Of a stretch of DNA of 64,000 nt, positions 1 to 7,660 are shown piece after piece (the stretch's first letter is position 1; every line of letters starts with the position of its first letter). Source of the DNA: Lentzea nigeriaca (GTDB lineage: Bacteria; Actinomycetota; Actinomycetes; Mycobacteriales; Pseudonocardiaceae). The notes under the pieces are model-generated. The model had not been told where the DNA came from, searched no databases, and saw nothing but the letters and a program-made list of their open reading frames with translations. The translations under genes and the position numbers were made by a program. Where the stretch lies: assembly GCF_016907955.1 (NCBI RefSeq), contig NZ_JAFBCX010000003.1, positions 124,001 through 188,000 on the forward strand, written 5' to 3'.

Positions 1-1383
1 CACGGTGTAGGTGCCGTCGGGCTCGGGGTGGATGCGCAGGATCTTGCCGCGCAGGTCGTTGGTGTTGGCCGCGGTGCCCTGCGCGTCGTACAGCGAGCGA
101 CCGGGACGTTCGTCGATCGGCGCGTAGCCACCCGAGTCGCCGTTGGGGTTGGTGTCGTCACCGACGCTGATGTAGAGGTTGCCGTTCGGGCCGAAGTTCA
201 GCTGGCCGCCGGTGTGCCCCGGTTCCTCCTTCCGCGACGCGGGCAGGGTCAGCAGGACCTTCTCGCTCGCCATGTCCATCCGGTCGCCGTTCATGGTGAA
301 GCGCGAGATCCTGGCGATCTCCTGGCTTCCCGCCGGGGAGTAGTTCAGGTAGACCCACCCGTTGGTGGCGAACGCCGGGTCGAGCGCCATGCCGACCAGG
401 CCGTCCTCCGAGTTCTGCCCCTGGCCGTAGACGCTGAGCGTGCCCGCGACGACCGTCGTCCTGGTGTCCGGCTTGTAGATCTTCAGGTTGCCGCCGTACT
501 CGTTGAAGAACACCCGGCCGTCGGGAGCGACGTCGAGCGTGCTCGGCGCGACGGTGGAGTTGTCGAGCTGCACCTTCTGGAAGCTGCCCCACACCGTGGG
601 ACCGCAGTCCGCGCCCACGATGCCGCCCGCGGTCTCCACGCCACCGGTGATGTGCTGGCGGAACAGGGGTTCCGAGTAGCTGGACGCGTTGTGCCCCATG
701 CCGGTCGCCCACACCCGGCCGCCCTCGAAGTTGCGGCACCACGAGATCGGGTGGTCGTAGCCCATCTTGGACGGGCCCGCGTCGTAGGTCGACTCGTCCG
801 CGGTGACCAGCACGTGCACGTCGCCGCGTGCGGAGCGGTTGAAGTTGTACCACTCCTCGGTGCGCGTCCACCGGTCCGGCAGGCTCGCGCCGGACGGGTG
901 CTTGTGGTCGGCGACCTTGGCGGTGCCGGACACGATCGACGAGTGCTGGGTCATGGTCATGCCGAGCATCTGGTCCCACCACGGGAACTGCTGCTCGATG
1001 TTCATGTCCGTGGCGTTGTGGATCGCCACGACGCCGCCGCCCTTGCGCACGTAGTTCTGCATCGCGGTGCGCTGCGCGGCGGTGTCCCACACCATGCCGG
1101 ACGTCTGCAGCATCACGATCACGTTGAACGTGGCGAGCGTGGTGTCGTTGAAGACCGACGCGTCCTCGGTCTTGGTCATCTCCCAGCCGCGTTCGGCGGC
1201 CAGCTGCTCCATCATCGTGATGCCCGCGGGGATGGAGTCGTGCCGGTAGGCGCCGGAAGCGGTCTTGGTGAACAGCAGGACGTGCAGGCCATGAGCCTGT
1301 GCCGGGGTGGTCGGCAGGACGAGCCCCATCACCACCAGAGCACCGGCCAACACCGACAGTAATCGCGTGAGTCTGCGTTGCAT
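1..1383 (-). CDS. Secreted ThuA domain + PQQ-type sugar dehydrogenase, 3' end cut by window edge
   Basis: The frame is open from the ATG at 1383 to the window edge (461 codons), so the C-terminus is missing. Residues 1-30 are a signal peptide ending in AQA. A ThuA (trehalose-utilisation, glutamine-amidotransferase-like) domain spans about 33-245, with the family start LLFTKTASGAYRHDSIP. From about 270 a glucose/sorbosone dehydrogenase beta-propeller follows (VGMALDPAF, GDDTNPNGDSGGYAP, NDLRGKILRI). GGAGGAG lies five bases before the ATG. It is 32 bp behind the epimerase and probably co-transcribed with it. Secreted sugar oxidation/processing is inferred from the family; the substrate is unknown. 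Confidence 0.85.
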   Translation of the reverse strand, partial: MQRRLTRLLSVLAGALVVMGLVLPTTPAQAHGLHVLLFTKTASGAYRHDSIPAGITMMEQLAAERGWEMTKTEDASVFNDTTLATFNVIVMLQTSGMVWDTAAQRTAMQNYVRKGGGVVAIHNATDMNIEQQFPWWDQMLGMTMTQHSSIVSGTAKVADHKHPSGASLPDRWTRTEEWYNFNRSARGDVHVLVTADESTYDAGPSKMGYDHPISWCRNFEGGRVWATGMGHNASSYSEPLFRQHITGGVETAGGIVGADCGPTVWGSFQKVQLDNSTVAPSTLDVAPDGRVFFNEYGGNLKIYKPDTRTTVVAGTLSVYGQGQNSEDGLVGMALDPAFATNGWVYLNYSPAGSQEIARISRFTMNGDRMDMASEKVLLTLPASRKEEPGHTGGQLNFGPNGNLYISVGDDTNPNGDSGGYAPIDERPGRSLYDAQGTAANTNDLRGKILRIHPEPDGTYTV

Positions 1384-1415
1384 TGCCACTCCTCCGGGGG
1401 TGGTGACGCGGTCGG

Positions 1416-2267
1416 TTAACGGGTGAGAGCGGCGGCGGCAGCGTGCAGGAAGGCCAGGCCTTCGACGGCGAGGGCATCCGGCGAGTCGGCGAGCGGCCGC
1501 CAGATCGACGCGGCGGTCGCGATGGCGGCGTTGTCCGGGGTGAACGACTCGATGCACAACGGACCGCGGTAGCCGGCGTCACCCAGGGCACCCAGCAACG
1601 CGGGCCAGTCCTGGTGATCGCGACCCGGCGTACCGCGGTCGTTGGCGCACACCTGAACGTGTGCGATGCGCGCGCCGGCGGCGAGAATCGCCTTCACCGG
1701 CGCCGCTTCCTCGATGTTGAGGTGGTAGGTGTCGAGCGCCAGCCCGCACCCCTCGGCAGGCAGCCCGTCGAGCGCCTCGAGCGCCTGGTCCACGGTGTTC
1801 AGCAGGCTCGTCTCGTACCGGTTCAGCGGCTCCACGGCGATGCGGACACCGCGCTGCGCGGCGTACTCGACGACGGGGTGGAGGTTCGCGCGCAGTTCGC
1901 CGTACACCCGCGGCCGGTCGTCGACGCGCCAGGTGCGGCCGACCGAGCTGTACGCGGGACCCGCGGCGACCGGGCTGCCGACGATCGCCGCGACGTCAAC
2001 GACGTGTCGCAGGTAGTCCTGGGTCTCCGCGATGCCGTCCGCCGCGACGAGCTCCCGGCCGGGAGGCATGACGAGACAGACGGTGGCCTTGAGGTTCAGC
2101 TCGGCCAGGAGGTCGGCGGCGCGGTGCGGGTCCCAGTCACCCGGCTGCTCCACCGGCAGTTCGATGACGTCGAAGCCCCACTCGCGGACCTTCGGCGCGA
2201 GCGCGGCCAACCCGTCGTCGGTGAGCGGCGACGTCCAAACCCATGTGTTGACGCCAATGTCCCACAT
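1416..2267 (-). CDS. TIM-barrel sugar (phosphate) isomerase/epimerase
   Basis: The protein is about 283 aa and belongs to the xylose-isomerase-like / AP-endonuclease-2 TIM-barrel family, resembling D-tagatose/D-psicose 3-epimerases (start MWDIGVNTWVWTSPL, then IAVEPLNRYE, ALDTYHLNIEE, CIESFTPD). The metal-binding Glu, Asp, His and Glu of that family can be recognised in those segments. It is cytoplasmic and probably interconverts a keto-sugar. I chose the ATG at 2267 because the conserved N-terminus begins there. An upstream ATG at 2291 adds eight residues and neither has a clear ribosome site. It lies between the ROK regulator and the ThuA/dehydrogenase gene. Confidence 0.8.
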   Translation of the reverse strand: MWDIGVNTWVWTSPLTDDGLAALAPKVREWGFDVIELPVEQPGDWDPHRAADLLAELNLKATVCLVMPPGRELVAADGIAETQDYLRHVVDVAAIVGSPVAAGPAYSSVGRTWRVDDRPRVYGELRANLHPVVEYAAQRGVRIAVEPLNRYETSLLNTVDQALEALDGLPAEGCGLALDTYHLNIEEAAPVKAILAAGARIAHVQVCANDRGTPGRDHQDWPALLGALGDAGYRGPLCIESFTPDNAAIATAASIWRPLADSPDALAVEGLAFLHAAAAALTR

Positions 2268-2306
2268 ACAGGTGAACGTAAGCCCGGCCATATGGCGCGG
2301 TCAATG

Positions 2307-2337
2307 CAGAAGTCTGGCCATTCCGGACGAACTTCTG
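2307..2337. promoter_or_regulatory. Inverted repeat upstream of the epimerase gene
   Basis: CAGAAGT (2307-2313) and ACTTCTG (2331-2337) form a perfect 7-bp inverted repeat with a 17-bp spacer. It lies between the ROK regulator stop (2360) and the epimerase start, in an AT-richer stretch. The spacing suits a dimeric repressor such as the neighbouring ROK protein. Binding is inferred. Confidence 0.4.
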
Positions 2338-2359
2338 ACTACTTTCTGCCAAAAGTAGG

Positions 2360-3574
2360 TCAGGCCTCTCCGGCGGAGATCGACGACAGGACGGCACCCA
2401 GCCGCACGTCCAGCACCTCCGGCGACAGCACGTGCTGCACGACCATCGCCGCGGCGCCCAGCACACCGGCCGTCGCACCCGCGGTCGACGCGACGATCCG
2501 CAGGTTCTCCGTGGCCAGCGGCAGAGAACGCCGGTAGATCGACTCGCGCACCCCCGCCAGCAGCATCTCCCCCGCCTCCGCCACCAGCCCGCCGATGACC
2601 ACGAGCGACGGGTTGAACATGCTCACGCACCCCGCGAGCACCTCGCCGATGTCCCTCCCCGCCTGCCGCACGACCCGGCCGACCTCGAGGTTGCCGGACC
2701 GGACCAGGTGCACCACGTCGGCCGTCGAGTCGGCGGCGATCCCCAGGTCCCTCAGCTTCGCCGCCAGCGCCGGGCCACCGGCGATCGCCTCCAGGCAGCC
2801 GGTGTTGCCGCAGCGGCACAGCGCGTCCCCGCCGTCGGGAACCCTGATGTGCCCCAGGTCCCCCGCCGCGCCCGCCGCGCCGCGGTGCAGCACGCCGTTG
2901 CTGATCAGACCGGCGCCGATGCCGGTCGCCGCCTTCACGACGATCATGTGCCGCACGTCCGGGTACGAGGCGGTGTGCTCGCCCAGGGCCATCAGGTTGA
3001 CCTCGTTGTCGACGAGCACCGGCGCGCCGAACTCCGCCGTGATCGTCGCCGGCACGTCGAACCCGTCCCAGCCCGGCATGATCGGCGGGTTGTTCGGCCG
3101 GCCGGTGGAGTGCTCGACCGGCCCTGGGAGTCCGATGCCCACTCCGGCGATCGCCGGCTCGTTGTCCGGCGTGTCGACCTCGCCCAGCAGGTCGCGCCAG
3201 GTCGTGACCAGGAGCTGGAGGATCACCTCCGGTCCGTCGGCGATGTCGAGGCCGACCTGCTCGACGGCGATCAACCGGCACCCGAGATCGGCCACGGCGA
3301 CAGTCGCGTGGGTGGCGCCCACCTCGGCGACCAGCACGAGGTGCGCGCCAGGGTTGAACACGAACCGGCCTGCCGGGCGCCCGCCGGTGGACTCACCGGT
3401 CCCGCCGCCGGTCACCAGACCGGCGGCCAGGAGCACGTCGAGCCTGGCCCGCACGGTGGAGCGGGCGAGGCCGGTCGCGGCCACGATCTCCGCTCGGGTG
3501 CGGGGCCTGCCGTCCATCAGCATGCGCAGCACGGCGGCCGGCGAACCGGACTCGATGCCCTGGGTGCTCTCCAT
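2360..3574 (-). CDS. ROK-family transcriptional regulator
   Basis: This 404-aa protein has an N-terminal winged helix-turn-helix (about 10-65: TRAEIVAATGLARSTVRARL) and a ROK/sugar-kinase-like body. The body includes VGIGLPGPVEHSTG, a GIGAGLI segment and the zinc motif CRCGNTGCLEA with the upstream AAGDLGHIRV. NagC/XylR-type ROK proteins are sugar-responsive repressors, so it probably controls the downstream epimerase and ThuA/dehydrogenase genes and possibly the wider island. No Shine-Dalgarno is visible before the ATG, so a leaderless transcript is possible. Confidence 0.85.
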   Translation of the reverse strand: MESTQGIESGSPAAVLRMLMDGRPRTRAEIVAATGLARSTVRARLDVLLAAGLVTGGGTGESTGGRPAGRFVFNPGAHLVLVAEVGATHATVAVADLGCRLIAVEQVGLDIADGPEVILQLLVTTWRDLLGEVDTPDNEPAIAGVGIGLPGPVEHSTGRPNNPPIMPGWDGFDVPATITAEFGAPVLVDNEVNLMALGEHTASYPDVRHMIVVKAATGIGAGLISNGVLHRGAAGAAGDLGHIRVPDGGDALCRCGNTGCLEAIAGGPALAAKLRDLGIAADSTADVVHLVRSGNLEVGRVVRQAGRDIGEVLAGCVSMFNPSLVVIGGLVAEAGEMLLAGVRESIYRRSLPLATENLRIVASTAGATAGVLGAAAMVVQHVLSPEVLDVRLGAVLSSISAGEA

Positions 3575-3616
3575 CGGCCAATTGTCACACCGGCGACGAA
3601 AGAACCGGTCGCGCCA

Positions 3617-4315
3617 TCACGCTTGCGTGTGATCGTCGCCCGAACTGGTGGCGGTGTGCCGCGCGAACAGGGTGGCGTAGTCGCTCTCGAGCCCGGCGAG
3701 TGCCGTGCGCAGCGCCGGGAAGATCCAGCCGGGTGAGGACGACTCGTACCGGTCGAGTTTGGTCAGCAGGAGCAGCCTCGCCGCCCCGATGACGATCAGC
3801 GTGGCACCGCTCGCGAGGATGGTGCCACCGAACGCCACCACCCTGGTGATGCCCTCGTAGCCGCGGCCTGGGGAGGAACCCCGCAGGGTGAGGTAGCCCG
3901 AGCCGTTGCTGACGGTGGCTCTGGCCGTGACGCGCGTGCCGTCGAGCGCGGTGCCGACGCTCAGCGTGGTGTCGATCGTCCGGCCGGGCGCCGGCAGCAG
4001 CTCGTGCGCGATCACCTGGTCGGCTCTGGACGCGAAGGCGCGGCGTGCCCAGGTGCCGTGCCCGTCGGTCCAGGTCGAGGTGACCTCGCCGGTGCGGGAG
4101 TCGGTGATCCGGCCGTAGCCGCCGACCGCGGTCATGCCGGGACTGGAGATCCGGAACTCGTACGCGGGGTGGCAGGACCGGCCGGCCTCGAAGAGCACCT
4201 TCTCCATCGCCGGCTCGCCGTACAGCACCGCACCGCATTCGCCGTTGGCGGTGCGGAAGCCGTCCGTCCAGCACGCGGCCGGGCTGGTGTGGATCGTCGG
4301 CTCGGGCATGCGCAT
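3617..4315 (-). pseudogene. Truncated GH95-like alpha-L-fucosidase N-terminal fragment
   Basis: This 232-aa frame resembles only the N-terminal beta-sandwich of GH95 glycosidases (WTDGFRTANGECGAVLYGEP matching the family's 'GNG..GA..G' start, then YGRITD, W..R.AFAS.AD). Family members are normally around 700-800 aa. The frame stops at 3617 just where the helical linker before the barrel would begin (SDYATLFARH), so the catalytic barrel is absent. AAAGGAGT precedes the start; GTG 4318 is an alternative. It could still be expressed as a sugar-binding domain, but a deletion remnant is more likely. Confidence 0.55.
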
Positions 4316-4344
4316 CACACGACTCCTTTGTCAGTGATGAGGAT

Positions 4345-4389
4345 GGTCGTGAGTGCTTTCGGCCTCGGCAGCCGAAAGCACTCACGACC
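4345..4389 (-). terminator. 19-bp perfect stem-loop terminator
   Basis: GGTCGTGAGTGCTTTCGGC (4345-4363) pairs perfectly with 4371-4389 across a 7-nt loop (CTCGGCA). It starts 6 bp past the stop of the GH54 gene and has no U-tract, as is usual for actinobacterial hairpin terminators. It marks the end of the 10692-4395 transcription unit. Confidence 0.8.
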
Positions 4390-4394
4390 GCGGA

Positions 4395-5888
4395 TCAGGT
4401 CAAGCTCCACTGCTGGTTGGACTGGCCGTTGCACGTCCACAGCTGGACGAGCGCGCCGTTGGCCGTGGACGCGCCGGACACGTCCACGCACAGACCGGAC
4501 TGCGCGCCGGTGATCGTGCCGTTGGCGTTGACGTTCCACTGCTGGTTGGCCTGGCCGTTGCACGTCCAGATCGCCACTCTCGTGCCCGTCGTGGTCCCTT
4601 GGCCGTACGCGTCGAGACACCGCTGGGCGGTGCCGTCGAACACGGTGAGCTGACCTGACGCCGACCGGGCCCACTTCTGGCCCGCGGTGCCCTGGCAGTC
4701 CCAGATCCGGGTCTGCGTGCCCGCGGTGCCGTTCGGCGCCTCCAGGCACTTGCCCGCGCCCACCGCACGCACCGCGCCGCCGGGCACGGGCGGATTGCCA
4801 CCGCCACCGCCGTACCCGGCAGCGATGATGTTGGCCTGCACCGCGTTCTCGGTCGCGTCGGACGGGTAACCCGCCACCATCGCACCCTCGTAGAAGGTGC
4901 CCGCGCTGAGGTTGGCGCCGCCGTCGGGCTTGCAGCAGTCACCACCGCTGCCCAGGATGATGGCGCCCTGCTTCTTCATGGGGCTGTAGCCGTTCGGCAG
5001 CGAGCCGTCGTACAACGTGGTCAGGTCGCCCGCCTGGGCGTTGCCGCCCTTGAGCGCGAACCGCGAGGTCCCGTTGTTCTTCAGGATCGCCGTGACGAAC
5101 TTGTCCGTGAAGGCCCGCTGCCTCGGGTTCCACTGCTGGCTCCCGCCGGGGTACAGACCCCATTCGAGATCCGCCTGAACCCACGGACCGCGGCCGGAAC
5201 ACCCGCCGAACCAGCACTGCGTGCTGAAGTTGATCGCGTCCATCGCACCGGCCGCGTCGGCCTTGCGGGTTGTTTCACTGTTGCCGTAGTCGAAGCAGCA
5301 GCCGCCGTTGACGTGCGTACCGCTGGTCACCATGTACATGCCCTCCGGCGCACTGCCGGTGGGCACGCCCGTCAGGTGACCGTCACGCCAGTAGCTGTTG
5401 CCGGGGTTGATGTAGAGCGAGTACGCCTTGCTCTTGTCGGCGCCCATCACCAGCGACTCGGAGGTCGCGATCGCTGGCTTGCTCTGCGGCGAGCCGGGGA
5501 CCACGCTCGAACCCTGGTACCAGAGGTCGTTCCCCTTGCCCGACTGGTCGTAGACCACCGTGATGACACACGAGGTGTTGGCGCAGAACGTGTCCTGCGT
5601 CGCCGCGTTGGCGTTGCCACCCGCGGCGAGCAGTCCGATGTCCTTGGTGGTGTTGTCCGACGAACGCCTGACTTGGTAGAGATTTCCGTTGTAGGAACCG
5701 TAAAGCGCACGCGTCGTGCTGTGCGCGGCGATGCAGGGCGTGCCGCCGCTGGCGTAGATGTCACACGGTCCCGTGGTCGCCGCCGCCGCAGGTGCCGGCG
5801 TGGACCACGTCAACGTGGCCGCCGCCAACACGGTCAACGCCGAGGCGGCCCCGACTCGCACCGCCGGTGAGACTGGCGAGAGCCTCAT
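4395..5888 (-). CDS. Secreted GH54 alpha-L-arabinofuranosidase (AbfB type) with ricin-type lectin domain
   Basis: The protein has 497 aa. Residues 1 to about 36 are a signal peptide rich in Ala/Thr. The GH54 catalytic domain spans about 38-355 (GPCDIYASGGTPCIAAHSTT, VYDQSGKGNDL, GMYMVTSGTHVNGGCCFDYG). By analogy with fungal AbfB, the nucleophile is the Glu of QADLEWG and the acid/base the Asp of GSGGDCC. A Gly/Pro linker leads to a ricin B-type beta-trefoil (366-497) with QxW repeats (NQQW) and paired cysteines. It releases arabinofuranose side chains from arabinan or arabinoxylan. It is the last gene before the stem-loop at 4345. Confidence 0.9.
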   Translation of the reverse strand: MRLSPVSPAVRVGAASALTVLAAATLTWSTPAPAAAATTGPCDIYASGGTPCIAAHSTTRALYGSYNGNLYQVRRSSDNTTKDIGLLAAGGNANAATQDTFCANTSCVITVVYDQSGKGNDLWYQGSSVVPGSPQSKPAIATSESLVMGADKSKAYSLYINPGNSYWRDGHLTGVPTGSAPEGMYMVTSGTHVNGGCCFDYGNSETTRKADAAGAMDAINFSTQCWFGGCSGRGPWVQADLEWGLYPGGSQQWNPRQRAFTDKFVTAILKNNGTSRFALKGGNAQAGDLTTLYDGSLPNGYSPMKKQGAIILGSGGDCCKPDGGANLSAGTFYEGAMVAGYPSDATENAVQANIIAAGYGGGGGNPPVPGGAVRAVGAGKCLEAPNGTAGTQTRIWDCQGTAGQKWARSASGQLTVFDGTAQRCLDAYGQGTTTGTRVAIWTCNGQANQQWNVNANGTITGAQSGLCVDVSGASTANGALVQLWTCNGQSNQQWSLT

Positions 5889-5919
5889 TCCGCACCTCCT
5901 GGGAAGGTTCGCCGCTGGC

Positions 5920-7623
5920 TCATGGCAGGGTCCAGCGCTGGTTCGTGCCGCCGTGACAGGTCCAGAGGATGAGCTGGGTGCCGTCGGCCGAACTACCGCC
6001 GTTGGCGTCCAGGCACTTGTTCGCCTGCTGGTTGACCAGTGAGCCGTTCGCCCCTGGGGTCCAGTTCTGCGAACCGCTGCCGTTGCACGTCACCAGCTGC
6101 ACCTGCGCGCCGTTGGCGGTGCTGCCGCCGGCGACGCCCATGCACTTGTTGAGGGCGCGCAACGTGTTCCCGCTGACCGTCCACTGTTGACTCGCGTTGG
6201 TGTTGCAGGTCCACAGCTGGATCTTCGTGCCGTCCGCACTGCTGCCGCCGGCGACGTCGACGCACTTGCCGGAGCCGCCGGTGATCCGCCCGGTGCGCGG
6301 AACCGTCCCTCCGAGCTCCTTGATCCGGACGTTGCGGAACGACACGTCGTCACCGGACCCGTGGTTCTGCAGGGCGATGTGGCCCGAGGTGAGCGACCTC
6401 GCCGGGTCGGTGTTGGTGAAGTCGTTGATCTTCACGCCGTTCAGGAAGACCTGGAGGCGTTCGCCCTCGACGAGCAGCTCGTAGGTGTTCCACTCGCCGG
6501 GCGGGTTCAGCGCGGCGTCCCTGGCGGCGATGTCGGGGGCCTTGACCCCGTAGATCGCCCCCGTGGTCTTGTCCTCGGTGTCCGTCGCGTCGATCTGGAC
6601 CTCGTACCCGTTGGCCAGAGCCGAGTCCGGGGTGCTGCCCGCCGGGAATCCCAGCACCACACCGGAGTTGTCGTCCCCCGGCATCCGCCAGTCGAGCTTG
6701 AGGGAGTAGGACCGGAACTCCTTGGCGCTGTACCACAGCATGCCCAGGCCGTCGAACGACGTGAGCGTGGCGTCGCTGTTGGTGAACCCGCCGGGGCCCG
6801 CCTGCGTCCACCCGGTCGTCGACCCGTTGTAGAGGGTGGTGTAGACGGTTTCCGGGCGGCAGTCGGCCTTCGTCCTGTTCGCCGCGTACCGGATGCCGCC
6901 GAGAACCATGGTGCGGAAGGCCGATTCGGTGTAGCTCTCCTTCGTGTGGCCCAGGCCGGTGTAGAAGGAGCGTCCGCTCGCCATGGGCTTGCACCACGTG
7001 ATCGGGTGGTCGGCCCCCATCGTCCCGCCGGAGTACGTCGACTCGTCCAAAGTGGACAGCACACGGGCGGTGGCACGCGGGTTGGCGCGGTAGTTGTACA
7101 ACTCGTCGGTGCGCACCCAGGCCGGCGAGAGGTGCGCGGTCGCCGCGTGCGCACGGTTCTCCGTCCGGACCGTCGCCTGCTGGATGGCCGGGTGCGACGC
7201 GAAGTACGCCCCCACCAGCTCGCCGTAGAAGGGCCAGTCGTACTCGGTGTCGGCCGCCGAGTGGATCCCCACGTAACCGCCGCCGCCGCGGACGTAGGAC
7301 TCGAAGGCGCTCTGCTGGGTGGCGTTCAGCACGTCCCCCGTGGTGCTGAGGAACACCACGGCCTCGTACTGCGCGAGGTTCGCGGTCGTGAACTGCGCCG
7401 CGTCCTCGGTGGCGGTCACCGTGAAGTTGTTGGCGGCGCCCAGCTCGCGGATCATCTGGATGCCGTTGGGGATCGAGTCGTGCCGGAAGCCCGCGGTCTT
7501 GGAGAACACCAGCACGTCGTAAGGCGCGTCCGCGGCCGCCGCCGGTGGTGCGGAAGCGCCCCCGCCCACGACGAGCGCCGCGGCGGCGACGCCGAGCGCC
7601 CGTCGCCAAGCCTGGTAGGTCAT
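5920..7623 (-). CDS. Secreted ThuA - DUF1080 (3-keto-disaccharide hydrolase-like) - ricin lectin protein
   Basis: The protein has 567 aa. The signal peptide is about 1-30. A ThuA domain covers 33-240 (VLVFSKTAGFRHDSIPNG, GGGGYVGIHSAADTEYDWP, WVRTDELYNYR). A DUF1080 jelly-roll spans 258-435 (SYSLKLDWRMPGDDNSGVVL, EWNTYELLVEG, GHIALQNHG). A ricin trefoil (440-567) ends in NQRWTLP. ThuA proteins work on 3-keto-sugars in trehalose catabolism, and DUF1080 now includes 3-keto-glycoside hydrolases/lyases. A cleavage step after C3 oxidation is therefore plausible, though the substrate is unknown. It lies between the sugar dehydrogenase and GH54 genes in one unit. Confidence 0.85.
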   Translation of the reverse strand: MTYQAWRRALGVAAAALVVGGGASAPPAAAADAPYDVLVFSKTAGFRHDSIPNGIQMIRELGAANNFTVTATEDAAQFTTANLAQYEAVVFLSTTGDVLNATQQSAFESYVRGGGGYVGIHSAADTEYDWPFYGELVGAYFASHPAIQQATVRTENRAHAATAHLSPAWVRTDELYNYRANPRATARVLSTLDESTYSGGTMGADHPITWCKPMASGRSFYTGLGHTKESYTESAFRTMVLGGIRYAANRTKADCRPETVYTTLYNGSTTGWTQAGPGGFTNSDATLTSFDGLGMLWYSAKEFRSYSLKLDWRMPGDDNSGVVLGFPAGSTPDSALANGYEVQIDATDTEDKTTGAIYGVKAPDIAARDAALNPPGEWNTYELLVEGERLQVFLNGVKINDFTNTDPARSLTSGHIALQNHGSGDDVSFRNVRIKELGGTVPRTGRITGGSGKCVDVAGGSSADGTKIQLWTCNTNASQQWTVSGNTLRALNKCMGVAGGSTANGAQVQLVTCNGSGSQNWTPGANGSLVNQQANKCLDANGGSSADGTQLILWTCHGGTNQRWTLP

Positions 7624-7660
7624 CTGATCCTCCTTGGTGTGGAAGCACGCGGCGGAGTCG

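Noticed and set aside
28..1362. Long plus-strand open frame opposite the ThuA/dehydrogenase gene
   Set aside because: It is the complement shadow of a minus-strand gene with clear domains; its translation is low-complexity Arg/Val/His-rich sequence. The same holds for the long plus-strand frames opposite 7661-10495, 10806-12632 and 14868-17084.
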